Origin: JAFAXA01 sp963777325
Lineage (GTDB): Bacteria; Pseudomonadota; Alphaproteobacteria; Acetobacterales; Acetobacteraceae
Direction of reading: 5' to 3'
NCBI GenBank assembly: GCA_963777325.1
Contig: CAVZQE010000020.1
Coordinates: forward strand, 372,001-436,000
Length of the DNA stretch: 64,000 nucleotides
Part shown: positions 36,395 to 46,099 of the stretch, in pieces
Position numbering within the stretch: position 1 is the stretch's first letter
Layout of the letters: each line of letters opens with the position of its first letter
Made by a program: the position numbers and the translations under genes
The notes under the pieces: model-generated
What the model saw: the letters and a program-made list of their open reading frames with translations, nothing else
Databases searched by the model: none
Told to the model about the DNA's origin: nothing

Positions 36395-38175
36395 CAGACG
36401 AGCACCAGCCCTTCGTCGGCGACGCCGGTGCCGCGATCCTCGTGCTCGGGACCGAGCAGCATCTCGTTATGCGCGGCGCCGGACGGGATCATCGGGAAGC
36501 AGTTCTCCCGCTGATCGACCGCGACATCGACGATCACCGGCCTGTCGACCGCGATCATCTCCCGGATCACCCGGTCGAGATCGTCCACCCGCTCGGCCCG
36601 CATCCCGACGCCATGGAACGCATCGGCGAGCTTGACGAAATCCGGCAGCGCCGCGGAGTAGCTCTCGGAATAGCGGCCGCCATGCAGCAGCTCCTGCCAC
36701 TGGCGCACCATGCCCATATACTGGTTGTTCAGGATGAACACTTTTACCGGCAGCCGGTACTGCGCGACCGTGGCCATCTCCTGGATGTTCATCAGGATGC
36801 TCGCCTCGCCCGCGATGTCGATCACGAGCGCGTCCGGGTGCGCGATCTGCACGCCCATCGCCGAGGGCAGGCCGTAGCCCATCGTGCCGAGACCGCCCGA
36901 GGTCATCCAGCGATTGGGCTTGTCGAACAGGAAGTGCTGCGCGGCCCACATCTGATGCTGGCCGACCTCGGTCGTGATGTAGGTCTCGCGCCCGAGTTCG
37001 CGGGTGATCTCATACAGGCGCTGGATCGCGTATTGCGGCTTGATGACGCTGCCCGGCTGCATGTCCTGCGTGAAGCGGAGCGAATCCTTCTCCCGCCACG
37101 CGTCGATCTGCCGCCACCACGACGCGAGCGCCTCGCGCGGCTGCTTCGCTTCGTCCTCGCGCCAGGCCGCGATCAGCGCCCGCAGCACGCGGCCGGCGTC
37201 GCCGATCACCGGCAAATCCACGGCGACGTTCTTGTTGATGCTGGACGGGTCGATATCGACGTGGATCTTCGTCGCGTTCGGGCTGAACGCGTTGAGCCGG
37301 CCCGTCACGCGGTCGTCGAACCGCGCGCCGACGTTCAGCATCACGTCGCTGCCGTGCATCGTCAGATTGGCTTCGTAGGTGCCGTGCATGCCGAGCATGC
37401 CGAGGAATTGCGGGTCGGGCGACGGATAGGCGCCGAGGCCCATCAGCGTGCTGGTGCAGGGAAAGCCGGTCAGCCGCACGAACTCCACGAGCGCGCGACA
37501 GGCCTCCTCGCCCGCGTTGATGACGCCGCCGCCGCTATAGATGACCGGCCGCTTCGCCGCCTTCAGCAACGCGATGGCTTTACGGATCTGCTCGGGATCG
37601 GGCTCGGTCTGCGGGCGGTAGCTGCGATGCGCGGTGGTCGGCGCTTCCGTGTAGGGCGCTTTCGCGATCACCACGTCTTTCGGCAGATCGACCACGACCG
37701 GCCCGGGACGGCCGCTGCGGGCGACGTAGAATGCCTCGTGGATGACGCGGGCGAGATCGTCCGGACGCTTGACGAGATAGTTGTGCTTCGTCGCCGGGCG
37801 CGTGATGCCGGTCGTGTCCGCTTCCTGAAATGCGTCGTTGCCGATCAGGTGGGTCGGCACCTGGCCGGTCAGGCACACGACCGGCACGCTGTCCATCAGC
37901 GCATCGACGAGACCGGTCACGGCGTTGGTCGCGCCCGGACCGCTGGTGACGAGCACGACGCCGACGCGGCCGGTGCTGCGCGCGTAGCCCTCGGCCGCAT
38001 GCACCGCCGCCTGCTCGTGCCGCACGAGGACGTGGCGAATGGCGTTCTGCTGGAAGAGCGCGTCGTAGATCGGCAGGACGGCGCCGCCCGGATAGCCGAA
38101 CACGACCTCGACCCCCTGCTCGGCCAAGGCCCGCAGCAGGATTTCCGCACCCGTCTGTTGGTGGTCAGCCGCCAT
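36394..38175 (-). CDS. ilvB: Acetolactate synthase large subunit (IlvB/IlvI)
   Basis: 593 aa from ATG 38175 (MAADHQQTGAEILLRALAEQ). ThDP-dependent enzyme: catalytic Glu in FGYPGGAVLPIYDALF / HEQAAVHAAEGYAR, FAD-binding middle domain, and the ThDP/Mg motif IDIAGEASILMNIQEMATV with NNQYMGMVRQW. It condenses two pyruvates to acetolactate, the first step of valine/leucine (and isoleucine) synthesis. The 71-bp gap to miaA upstream holds no evident attenuator. Confidence 0.98.
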   Translation of the reverse strand: MAADHQQTGAEILLRALAEQGVEVVFGYPGGAVLPIYDALFQQNAIRHVLVRHEQAAVHAAEGYARSTGRVGVVLVTSGPGATNAVTGLVDALMDSVPVVCLTGQVPTHLIGNDAFQEADTTGITRPATKHNYLVKRPDDLARVIHEAFYVARSGRPGPVVVDLPKDVVIAKAPYTEAPTTAHRSYRPQTEPDPEQIRKAIALLKAAKRPVIYSGGGVINAGEEACRALVEFVRLTGFPCTSTLMGLGAYPSPDPQFLGMLGMHGTYEANLTMHGSDVMLNVGARFDDRVTGRLNAFSPNATKIHVDIDPSSINKNVAVDLPVIGDAGRVLRALIAAWREDEAKQPREALASWWRQIDAWREKDSLRFTQDMQPGSVIKPQYAIQRLYEITRELGRETYITTEVGQHQMWAAQHFLFDKPNRWMTSGGLGTMGYGLPSAMGVQIAHPDALVIDIAGEASILMNIQEMATVAQYRLPVKVFILNNQYMGMVRQWQELLHGGRYSESYSAALPDFVKLADAFHGVGMRAERVDDLDRVIREMIAVDRPVIVDVAVDQRENCFPMIPSGAAHNEMLLGPEHEDRGTGVADEGLVLV

Positions 38176-38246
38176 CGCTTGCCCCCGCATTCCCGGCCGG
38201 GCCGCCGGCCCGAACCCCGGACGGATATGGACCCGCGCCTCCGCCG

Positions 38247-39221
38247 TCAACCGTGACCGTGAACAAAAGAGCGCAAATCAGCCATGTCCTTTTCCGGAAG
38301 TTGCGCTCCGTCGTTCCATCGCGAATAGATCGTTCTCTGCCAGACATCGCTTCCGAACGGATGGCGCCGGAACCACGTCGCCTGCCGCTTTGTGTACCGC
38401 CCTGTCGCGGCGACCGCGCGGGCGGCGGCTTCGCCAAGCGAGAGCGCGCCGTCGAGATGAGCGGACAGTTCCGGCACGCCATGCGCCCGCATCGCGGGAA
38501 GCGCCGGCGAGAGACCGAGGGCGCGCAATGCCCTCACTTCGGCGAGCGCCCCCTGCTCCAGCATCGCCCCGAACCGGGCCGAAATCGCCGCCCGCAGCGC
38601 CGGGCGCGGCGGGTCGAGCAGCACCGCCGAGAACGCCCAGCCAGACGGTCCCGCCTTCTGGTCCGCCTGCCAGGCGGCGAGGCCCCGGCCGGTGCCGCGC
38701 CACACTTCCCAGGCGCGGGCGATCCGCTGGCTGTCGCTTGGCCGTAATCGCGCGGCGGTCGCCGGGTCGTGCTGGGCGAGGCGCGCGTGCAGCCGGGCCG
38801 GGCCGATCTCCCGCAGCAACGCCCGCGCCTCGTCCCGCGCGGCCTCGCCCGGATCGGGGATGGCGGCGAGGCCGGAGATGAGGGCGGCGAAATAGAGGCC
38901 GGTGCCGCCGCACAGGATCGGCACGCGCCCGGCCTGCCGCGCCGCCGCCATCGCGTCGAGCGCGGCGGCGCGCCACCACGCGGCGCTGCCCGGCTCGGCG
39001 GCCGGCCGGATGCCATAGAGCGCGTGCGGCACGCGCGCCTCGTCCTGTTGGGTCGGGCGCGCCGTCAACACGCGCAGCTCGCGATAGACCTGCATCGAGT
39101 TGGCGTTGACGACGCCGCCGCCCAGGCGCCCGGCCAGATCGAGCGCGAGCGCGGACTTGCCGCTCGCCGTCGGCCCGGCGATCAGCAGCGCCCGCATCCG
39201 GTCCCGCTCAGCGCCTTGCAC
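38247..39221 (-). CDS. miaA: tRNA dimethylallyltransferase (MiaA)
   Basis: 324 aa (or 316 from the in-frame ATG at 39197, MRALLIAGPTASGKSALAL). Walker A is GPTASGKS; NANSMQVYREL, ARPTQQDEARVPHALYG and GGTGLYFAALISGL are MiaA motifs; the C-terminal KRQATWFRRH is typical. It isopentenylates A37 of tRNAs reading UNN codons. It is divergent from serB across 32 bp and probably leads the ilvBN transcription unit. Confidence 0.97.
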   Translation of the reverse strand: MQGAERDRMRALLIAGPTASGKSALALDLAGRLGGGVVNANSMQVYRELRVLTARPTQQDEARVPHALYGIRPAAEPGSAAWWRAAALDAMAAARQAGRVPILCGGTGLYFAALISGLAAIPDPGEAARDEARALLREIGPARLHARLAQHDPATAARLRPSDSQRIARAWEVWRGTGRGLAAWQADQKAGPSGWAFSAVLLDPPRPALRAAISARFGAMLEQGALAEVRALRALGLSPALPAMRAHGVPELSAHLDGALSLGEAAARAVAATGRYTKRQATWFRRHPFGSDVWQRTIYSRWNDGAQLPEKDMADLRSFVHGHG

Positions 39222-39253
39222 GCCCGTCCAGCCGCCGCCAGATTGCCGCGCCC

Positions 39254-40129
39254 ATGTCCTTCATCCTCACGCTCGTCGCCGACCGGACCTCGACCATCCT
39301 CTCGCCCGCCCTCATCGCACGGGTGCGCGACGCGGTGCGCGGCGGCGCGCCCGTGACGCTGGCCGAAGGCGAGGCCGCCGACATCCCCTGCCCGGCCGCC
39401 CCGGACATGCGGGCGGTCCGCGCCGCGCTCGACGCCGCCCCCGTGGATGCTCTTCCCGTGCAAGCGCGGGGCCGCCGCAAGGCCCTGCTCGTCGCCGACA
39501 TGGATAGCACGATCGTCACCGGCGAGACCCTGGACGAGCTTGCGGATTTCGCCGGGCTGAAGACGCCGATCGCGGCGATCACCGCCCGCGCCATGAACGG
39601 CGAGCTCGACTTTCCCGCCGCCCTCCGTGCCAGGGTCGCGATGCTCAAGGGCCTCAGGCTCGCGGCGCTGGACGCGACCTGGGCGCGGGTCGCGCTCACG
39701 CCCGGCGCGCGGGCGCTGGTCGCCACCATGCGCGCGCATGGCGCGGAGACGGCGCTCGTCTCGGGCGGGTTTACCTATTTCACCGGGAAGGTTGCGGCGC
39801 TGCTCGGCTTCGACCTGCAACGGGCCAACATCCTGCTGGATGACGGGATCGCGCTCACCGGCGAGGTCGCGGAGCCGATCGTCGGCCGCGACGCCAAGGT
39901 CGAGACGCTGCGCGCCCGCGCCGCCGCGCTCGGCATTGGACTAGACGCGGCGATCGCGGTCGGCGACGGCGCGAACGATCTCGCCATGCTGCGCGAAGCG
40001 GGCCTCGGCGTCGCCTTCCGCGCCAAGCCGATTGTCGCGGCGGAGGTCGCGGCGCGCGTCGATCACGCCGATCTGCGCGCGCTGCTGTTCGCGCAAGGGT
40101 ATACAAGCCGGGACATCCGGGACGAGTGA
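39254..40129 (+). CDS. serB: Phosphoserine phosphatase (SerB)
   Basis: 291 aa. An N-terminal regulatory region of about 75 residues (weak ACT-like) precedes the HAD phosphatase: DMDST nucleophile motif near residue 80, SGGFTYFTGKVA (motif II), GRDAKVETL (motif III Lys) and VGDGANDLAMLREAG (motif IV). It makes serine from phosphoserine. Divergent from miaA, a common alphaproteobacterial arrangement. Confidence 0.97.
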   Translation: MSFILTLVADRTSTILSPALIARVRDAVRGGAPVTLAEGEAADIPCPAAPDMRAVRAALDAAPVDALPVQARGRRKALLVADMDSTIVTGETLDELADFAGLKTPIAAITARAMNGELDFPAALRARVAMLKGLRLAALDATWARVALTPGARALVATMRAHGAETALVSGGFTYFTGKVAALLGFDLQRANILLDDGIALTGEVAEPIVGRDAKVETLRARAAALGIGLDAAIAVGDGANDLAMLREAGLGVAFRAKPIVAAEVAARVDHADLRALLFAQGYTSRDIRDE

Positions 40130-40141
40130 GACGGAACGCCC

Positions 40142-41200
40142 ATGCAACGCCGCCACTTCCTCACCGCAGCCGCCGCGCTCCCCTTCACCGCTTCCGCTTT
40201 CGTCACGCCCGCAGTTCGCCCGTCCGACGGAGCGGGCTGGCGCCGGTTCGAGCTGACGACGCGCGTCGCGCTCTCCGATAACGCGAGCCCCGCCGATCTT
40301 TGGGTGCCGCTCGCCCAGACGCTCGGCGACTACCAGCGCGCCGAGACGCCGCGTTGGACGACGGGCGGCGACACGAGCGCGATCGTTCGCGACGCCCGCT
40401 ATGGCGCGCCGATGCTGCGGATCGGCTGGCGCGGCGGTCCGGGGCCGCACACCGCCGAGATCGTGCAGGTCGTGGCGACGCGCGACCGTGCGCCGGACGA
40501 GCTGATCGCACTCAGCGAGGCCGAACGCGCGTTCTGGACGCAGCCGACCGAGAGCCTGCCGACCGGCGGCGTCGTGCGCGCAACCGCCGAACGCATCACC
40601 GCCGGGATCGAGAGCGACCGGGCGCGGCTGCGGGCGATCTACAATTGGGTCGTGGACCACGCCGCGCGCGATCCGGCCACGCGCGGCTGCGGCACGGGGA
40701 ATATTGCTGCGCTGCTGGAGAGCGGCCGGCTTAGCGGCAAGTGCGCCGACATCAACGGGCTGATGGTCGGCCTCGCCCGCGCGGCCGGCATCCCCGCGCG
40801 GGATGTGTACGGCATCCGGGTCGCCGCCTCGCGCTATTTCCCGTGCCTCGGCACGAGCGGCGTGATCTCCAAGGCGCAGCACTGCCGCGCCGAGGCGCAT
40901 CTCGACGGCGCGGGCTGGCTGCCGCTCGATCCGGCGGATGTGCGCAAGGCCGTGCTGGAGATGAGGCAGCCTTTGAGCGCGCCTGAGATCGTGGGACTGC
41001 GCGAACGGCTGTTCGGGTCATGGGAGGGCAACTGGGTCGGCTACAACCACGCGACCGACCTCGCGCTGCCCGGCGCGCCGCGGCGGATGAGCGCGAACTT
41101 CCTGATGTATCCCTGCGCGATGACCCCGAACGGCCAGGCGGATTGCCTCGACCCGGCGAGCTTTCGCTACGAAATCACCAGCCGCGAGGTGGCGAGCTGA
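40142..41200 (+). CDS. Secreted transglutaminase-like protease-fold protein
   Basis: 352 aa with a signal peptide (MQRRHFLTAAAALPFTASAF). The transglutaminase-core triad is recognisable: Cys in SGKCADINGLMVGLARAAGI, His in HCRAEAHLDGAGW and Asp in LPLDPADV. The region LRAIYNWVVDHAARDP is the usual lead-in. Such proteins are cysteine peptidases or ligases of the periplasm; the substrate is unknown. Only 12 bp after serB, so probably co-transcribed. Confidence 0.88.
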   Translation: MQRRHFLTAAAALPFTASAFVTPAVRPSDGAGWRRFELTTRVALSDNASPADLWVPLAQTLGDYQRAETPRWTTGGDTSAIVRDARYGAPMLRIGWRGGPGPHTAEIVQVVATRDRAPDELIALSEAERAFWTQPTESLPTGGVVRATAERITAGIESDRARLRAIYNWVVDHAARDPATRGCGTGNIAALLESGRLSGKCADINGLMVGLARAAGIPARDVYGIRVAASRYFPCLGTSGVISKAQHCRAEAHLDGAGWLPLDPADVRKAVLEMRQPLSAPEIVGLRERLFGSWEGNWVGYNHATDLALPGAPRRMSANFLMYPCAMTPNGQADCLDPASFRYEITSREVAS

Positions 41201-41324
41201 GATCGGCCGCTCGAGGCGAGCCGGTGCGGTTGTTGCGCGGCGGGCGGAACACCGGCGCCAGTCTCCGACTTCGGCCGCTCGACGCCCCGAAGCGCGCCGA
41301 GCATCAATTCGGGTCACGTCTGGG

Positions 41325-42620
41325 CTAGGACGAGGCCACCGCTTCCGAGCTCACTGCCGCTCGCGTGTAGCGCGACAGGATGACCGCGCCCAGGCTAACC
41401 ACGGCGGCGAAGGAGAGCCACAGGGCCGGCGCGGCTCGGTTGCCGGTCTGCTGGATCAGCGCGGTCGAAACCAGGGGGGTGAGGCCGCCGAACAGCGCGG
41501 TCGCCAAGCTGAAGGCGAGCGAGAACCCGGCCGTCCGCACCCGCGGCGGCATGATCTCGGTCAGGGTCGGGATCATCGCGCCATTGTACAGCCCGAAATA
41601 GGAGGAAAAGAGCAGCACGGTCGTCAGCAGCTTGGGGAAGCTGGGGGCGGCCACGAGCCAGCTCATGATCGGGTAGGCGGTCACGATCGCAAGCAACGGG
41701 ATGGCGAACAGAAGCGGATAGCGGCCGATCCGGTCAGAGATATGCCCGCCGATCGGGAGCCAGATGAAGTTCGAGATGCCGACGCAGAGCGTCACCATCA
41801 GCACACCGGTCGCATCCAGGTGCAGCGCCTGCCGTCCAAACGTCGGCGTGTAGGCGGTGATCAGGTAGAAGGTCGTCGTCGTCAGCACCGACATGCCCGC
41901 GCCGGCCAGCACAATCCGCCAGTTCTCGGCCACGATTCGCAGAACTTCCGCGCCGCTATGGACATGCTTCATCTTCTGGAACTCTTCCGTCTCCGTCAGG
42001 CCGCGGCGCAGGATTAGAATGAGCGGAATGATCGCGCAGCCGATCAGCATCGGGATGCGCCAGCCCCAGGCGGCCATTTGTTCGCCCGTCAGGGCGGCCG
42101 TCATGGTGGCGCCGATCAGGGCGGCGACGATGACGGCGGGCTGCTGGCTCGCGGACTGCCAGGAAGTGTAGAAGCCGCGGCGCCCCGGTGTCGCGATCTC
42201 CGCCAGGTAGACGGACACGCCGCCGAGTTCGGCGCCCGCCGAGAAGCCCTGCAGCAGGCGGCCGGCCAGGATGATGAGCGGCGCTGCCATGCCGAGAGTC
42301 TCGTAGCCGGGCGTGATTGCGATCGAAAGCGTACCCGTCGCCATGAGGCCGAGCGTCAGGATCAGACCTTTGCGGCGGCCCGCGCGGTCGATGTAGGAGC
42401 CGAGCACGATCGCGCCCAGCGGGCGCATGAAGAAGCCGACCGCGAACGTCGCCAGCGAGAGCATGAGCGAGACGATCGCGTTATCCGCCGGAAAGAACGT
42501 CCTGCCGATGTAGTTGGCGTAGTAGCCGTAGACGAAGAAGTCATATTGTTCGAGGAAATTGCCGCTCGCTACCCGAATAACGTCTCCAATCTTCTTGCGC
42601 CGTTCTGCTTCGGTGAGCAT
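41325..42620 (-). CDS. tcuC: MFS tricarballylate/citrate-proton symporter (TcuC)
   Basis: 431 aa, twelve hydrophobic segments, metabolite:H+ symporter subfamily (MFS signature RPLGAIVLGSYIDRAGRRKG and the second-half ISDRIGRYPLL). It begins MLTEAERRKKIGDVIRVASG, as citrate/tricarballylate carriers do, and lies directly downstream of tcuB and tcuA on the same strand, 23 bp from tcuB. It should import tricarballylate or a similar tricarboxylate for oxidation by TcuA. Confidence 0.92.
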   Translation of the reverse strand: MLTEAERRKKIGDVIRVASGNFLEQYDFFVYGYYANYIGRTFFPADNAIVSLMLSLATFAVGFFMRPLGAIVLGSYIDRAGRRKGLILTLGLMATGTLSIAITPGYETLGMAAPLIILAGRLLQGFSAGAELGGVSVYLAEIATPGRRGFYTSWQSASQQPAVIVAALIGATMTAALTGEQMAAWGWRIPMLIGCAIIPLILILRRGLTETEEFQKMKHVHSGAEVLRIVAENWRIVLAGAGMSVLTTTTFYLITAYTPTFGRQALHLDATGVLMVTLCVGISNFIWLPIGGHISDRIGRYPLLFAIPLLAIVTAYPIMSWLVAAPSFPKLLTTVLLFSSYFGLYNGAMIPTLTEIMPPRVRTAGFSLAFSLATALFGGLTPLVSTALIQQTGNRAAPALWLSFAAVVSLGAVILSRYTRAAVSSEAVASS

Positions 42621-42643
42621 GGCTGGAGCTCCTGCCTTGTGGA

Positions 42644-43820
42644 TTACGGGCGTGTACCGCCCTGTCCTGTTGTGGCCACCGGCGCCGGAGTCTCGCCCAG
42701 CGTCGCCCGCCGCTCCTTTGCGTAACGGACCAAGGCGGCGAACCGGTAGATCCCGTGCATGAACTTGCTGTACGGCATCGAAACGAAGAAGGCGACCACG
42801 AAACCGAGATGGATCGCCAGCAGCAGATTGATCAGTTCCGTCCCCCGCAGGACCAGCAGGATCAGGCCGGTGAAGCCGGTCAGCCCCAGGGCGGCAATGA
42901 ACGCGGCATCCATCCCGAGACGGCGCTCATCGATCAGCGCCGGGTCGCGGTGGAGCTTGGCGAGGAGCAGTCCGGTGCAGCCCACGACCAGCCCGATGCC
43001 GCCGACCGTGCCGAGCACGACCGGCAGATCCCACCACGCATAGGGCGCCAACCGGCCCACGATGTAGTCGTAGAAGGTAGCGGTCGAGGTCGAGGCGAAG
43101 CAGAGCAGGAAGCCGTAAAATGCCAGGTGGTGATAGACCCGACGCTTATCGGCCGGCCGTTCGTCCTCGTTGTAGCAGCCCACTTTGCCGCCCTCGAGAT
43201 AGCGCAGCGTGGCCGTGTCCTTGATCGCGTCCCACAGCGAGCCGCGATCCGCCGCCGAGCCCGGCGTCTCGCCGATGTCGCGCCAGAAGGCGCGCAGCCC
43301 CATCCAGATCGCGACGAGCGCATAGAGGAACGCCGCTCCGAACACGAGAACCATCACGTCGTGCGGCATGATGCGATAGAACGCGCCGGACCCGGTCTCG
43401 ACCCGCAGCAACGGCCCGCGGCGCCCAGTGGAAGCCAAGGACGAAAATGGCGACGCCCAGCGCGCAGATCAGGGTGACCGCCAGCCCGTTCCGCTTGAAT
43501 AGCGCCCGCGCCGCCGGCGGCCAGGCATAGTGGGCGTAGGACTCCCGCCGGGCTTTGGCCAGCACGCGCGGCACGTTCACGTTGAACTCGTGCGGCGGCG
43601 AGAACTGGCAATCGTAATAGCAGGCCCCGCACCCGTGGCAGAGATTGGCGAGGTAGTTGAGATCCCCATCCGGGAAGGCCCGCCGCATCTCCATCGCGGG
43701 AAAGACGGCGCACAACCCCTCGCAGTAGCGGCAGGAATTGCACACGGTCATCAGCCGGTCGGCTTCGGCCAGCGTGTCTGTCGCGTGGCTGCGCGTAACC
43801 TGCGTGTCAGTTGCGGGCAA
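42644..43820 (-). pseudogene. tcuB: TcuB, membrane iron-sulfur partner of TcuA, frameshifted
   Basis: Two frames give one 391-aa TcuB. From ATG 43820: two Cys-rich clusters CNSCRYCEGLCAVFPAMEM and CHGCGACYYDCQFSPPHEF for two 4Fe-4S centres, then a transmembrane segment (VTLICALGVAIFVLGFHWA). After one extra base near 43420, the next frame carries GPLLRVETGSGAFYRIMPHD and further helices with histidines (heme ligands) to 42644. TcuB reoxidises the FADH2 of TcuA by passing electrons to quinone. Its start overlaps the tcuA stop by 14 bp. If the indel is real the pathway would be blocked. Confidence 0.9.
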
Positions 43821-45201
43821 GGGCGGCGGCCTCCTGCCCCGCGATCCGGCCGAACACGCTGCCGATCGTCATGCCGATCCCGGCGGCGTAGCCGCGGCCC
43901 AGCACGTTGCCCGCCATGATCTCGCCGGCGGCGAACATGTTCGCCGCCGGGGTTCCGCCCTGCATCTGCATGCGCGCCTGCTTGTCCACTCTGGTTCCGA
44001 GATAGGTGAAGGTGATGCCGGGCCGCACCGGGTAGGCATAGAAGGGCGGCGTCTCCAGCCGCCGCGCCCAATGGCTCTTGGGCGGAGAGAGCCCTTCGGT
44101 GCGGCAATCGTCCAGCACCTTGTCGTCGAACGTGCCGGGACGCACGGCCGCGTTGAACCCGGTCACGGTCGCCTCGAGCGCGTCCGCATCGAGTTCCAGC
44201 TTGCCCGCGAGTTCGCGGATGCTGCCAGCCTGGATCGGCGGGAACAGGGAGGGCATGAACAGGGTCAGCGCCGGAGCGTCGAACAGGATATAGGCGATCT
44301 GATCTGGCTGGGCGGCAACCAGGCGGCCCCAGATGGCGTAGCGCTTGGGCCAGATATCCTCGCCCTCGTCATAGAAGCGCTGCGCCTGCTTGTTGACGAC
44401 AATCCCGAAGACCACGCAGTCCAGCCGCGTGATGATGCCGCCATCGAACCGTGGTGCGCGCGCGTCGATAGCGACCGCGTGGCACTGCGTCGGGTCGCCC
44501 ACCGGCTGCACGCCGTGGTCCAGCAGCATGCGAAGCATGGTGCCGCGATTGTACGGGGTTCCGCGGATCAGAAAGTTGTCAGCGGGCGGCCCCCAATGCT
44601 CGCGCAGCCAGTCGATATTGGCTTCGAACCCGCCGGCCGCGGCCACCAGCGTCGCCGCCTCGACCCGCACGGTTCCGTTGCCCTGCTTGATGGTCGCGGC
44701 CTGGAAGGTTCCGTCGCTGATCTCGAGGCCCACCACCTCCGAATCGTAGCGGACCTCCACGCCGAGGCTCTCGGCGGTGAGGTAGAGCGCGTTCAGCATC
44801 GACCGGCCGCCGCCGAGGAAGAAGGAGTTGGTGCGGCCGAGGCTCAGCGTGCCGCCGAGGGAGGGCTGGAACCGCACCCCCTGTTGCGGAATCCACTGCA
44901 GGACGTCCTTGAACTCGCGGATCATGTGCCGCGCCAGTTCCTCGTCGGTCTGCCCGCCGGTCACCCGCAGCAGGTCGTCCCAGAACTCCTCCTCCGTATA
45001 GGGGCCGCTCAGCGTCTCGGTCGCGCTATCATGGGCGCAGCGCATGTTGCGGGTGTGCCGGGTATTGCCGCCGCGGTAGAACTTGGGCGCCCCTTCGAGC
45101 ACCAGCACGGAGGCGCCACGCCGGCGGGCGGCAATGGCGGCGCACAAGGCAGCGTTGCCGCCGCCGACGACAAGCACGTCCCACCGCTGCTCGACGCTCA
45201 C
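43807..45201 (-). CDS. tcuA: FAD-dependent tricarballylate dehydrogenase (TcuA)
   Basis: 464 aa from GTG 45201; GGAGG lies 7 bases upstream, whereas the open frame extending to 45381 shows no family similarity. FAD-binding VLVVGGGNAALCAAIAARR near residue 8; APKFYRGGNTRHTRNMR, FLGGGRSMLNALY and the C-terminal AGEIMAGNVLGRGYAAGIG match the flavocytochrome-c/fumarate-reductase-like TcuA family. It oxidises tricarballylate to cis-aconitate, feeding the TCA cycle. First gene of tcuA-tcuB-tcuC. Confidence 0.94.
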   Translation of the reverse strand: MSVEQRWDVLVVGGGNAALCAAIAARRRGASVLVLEGAPKFYRGGNTRHTRNMRCAHDSATETLSGPYTEEEFWDDLLRVTGGQTDEELARHMIREFKDVLQWIPQQGVRFQPSLGGTLSLGRTNSFFLGGGRSMLNALYLTAESLGVEVRYDSEVVGLEISDGTFQAATIKQGNGTVRVEAATLVAAAGGFEANIDWLREHWGPPADNFLIRGTPYNRGTMLRMLLDHGVQPVGDPTQCHAVAIDARAPRFDGGIITRLDCVVFGIVVNKQAQRFYDEGEDIWPKRYAIWGRLVAAQPDQIAYILFDAPALTLFMPSLFPPIQAGSIRELAGKLELDADALEATVTGFNAAVRPGTFDDKVLDDCRTEGLSPPKSHWARRLETPPFYAYPVRPGITFTYLGTRVDKQARMQMQGGTPAANMFAAGEIMAGNVLGRGYAAGIGMTIGSVFGRIAGQEAAALARN

Positions 45202-45613
45202 CGCATCGCCTCCGGTCCTAAGCCGCCCCAACCCAGCAGCGCAACGCCTCGTTCCGCCTCTAAACCAGGCGCGCCACTCCGAAGGCAGCACGACCGTGAC
45301 GCCGATCGTCTCCGAGATGGCCACGGCCGCAGAACCCACCCACGTCCCGGATGGTTCGACCGGCATCCTCCAATCCAGCACGGATCAGATGAGCCGAACA
45401 TGCCATCCGCGTCCTAGGCCGTGGCGCGATGGCCAGAATAAGATCTGGGGTGGCCACGAAGCCACTCTTGCAATCGTATGAACGATTGCAGCCTGGCTTG
45501 TAGTTGTGATTGGGGACGGTGTTCCGGCTCGATGGGCCTATCTCAGCAGGTTCGCCGGACGGATTGTCAGCGCCGGGCGGAGCGACCTCCACCGCCGCAT
45601 TCTGAGCTGACGA
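45202..45613. other. Region upstream of tcuABC
   Basis: About 410 bp with no convincing gene. It contains the 22-bp palindrome at 45469-45490 and, just beside it, a shorter inverted repeat GTGGC-cacgaa-GCCAC at 45450-45465. No LysR- or GntR-type regulator gene is adjacent, so the regulator of this operon must be encoded elsewhere if one exists. Confidence 0.5.
45469..45490. promoter_or_regulatory. Palindromic operator candidate upstream of tcuABC
   Basis: TGCAATCGT-ATGA-ACGATTGCA: 9-bp perfect arms around a 4-bp centre, in an AT-richer patch about 270 bp upstream of the tcuA GTG. Size and symmetry fit a dimeric transcription factor (GntR- or LysR-like). There is no T run, so it is not an intrinsic terminator. 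Confidence 0.6.
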
Positions 45614-45808
45614 TCAGGCGGCGGCTTCCCCCGACCGCTCGCGGAGCTTGGCGTCGAGCACGCTATAGGCGAGCCGGACCAGCCGTTTGGCGGCGGCCTG
45701 ATACCCGGCCGCATACGCCTCCTCGGCCAGCGTGAGCAGCCGATCCGACAGCACGAGCGGGCTGATCCCCGCGCTGCGTGTAGGCACGACGCGGCTGACC
45801 TGGTTCAT
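45614..45808 (-). CDS. Small conserved hypothetical protein
   Basis: 64 aa from ATG 45808 (MNQVSRVVPTRSAGISPLVL). The body SDRLLTLAEEAYAAGYQAAA followed by KRLVRLAYSVLDAKL is amphipathic helical, with a pattern seen in short uncharacterised alphaproteobacterial proteins. Cytoplasmic, function unknown. Confidence 0.7.
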   Translation of the reverse strand: MNQVSRVVPTRSAGISPLVLSDRLLTLAEEAYAAGYQAAAKRLVRLAYSVLDAKLRERSGEAAA

Positions 45809-45880
45809 GGCGGTTTTCCTGCACGGCGGCATTCGTTCGACGCCGGGCTGAAATCTGCGTCCGCAAATCTTGCCCGGCGG

Positions 45881-46099
45881 TTAATCCCGCGCCCGCGCCG
45901 CCGCGAGCGCCGCTATGCGTAACGCGGATGCAAGGGAATGGCCGGGCGCGCGGTGCGCGTCGACCTCCGCCACGAGGGCGGAGAGCGTCACGCCGCGCCC
46001 GGCCGCGAGCGCCCCCAGCGCCTCCCAGAACGCCGGCTCCAGCGCCACGCTGGTGCGATGGCCGGCGAGCGAGAAGCTACGCTTCCGCAGGAACGGCAT
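45881..46099 (-). CDS. Ribbon-helix-helix domain protein
   Basis: 72 aa. RKRSFSLAGHRTSVALEPAF then WEALGALAAGRGVTLSALVA matches the RHH_4 type: a basic beta strand that inserts in DNA, followed by two helices. Likely a small dimeric DNA-binding protein of unknown target. Its start overlaps the queG 3' end by 23 bp on the same strand. Confidence 0.85.
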   Translation of the reverse strand: MPFLRKRSFSLAGHRTSVALEPAFWEALGALAAGRGVTLSALVAEVDAHRAPGHSLASALRIAALAAARARD

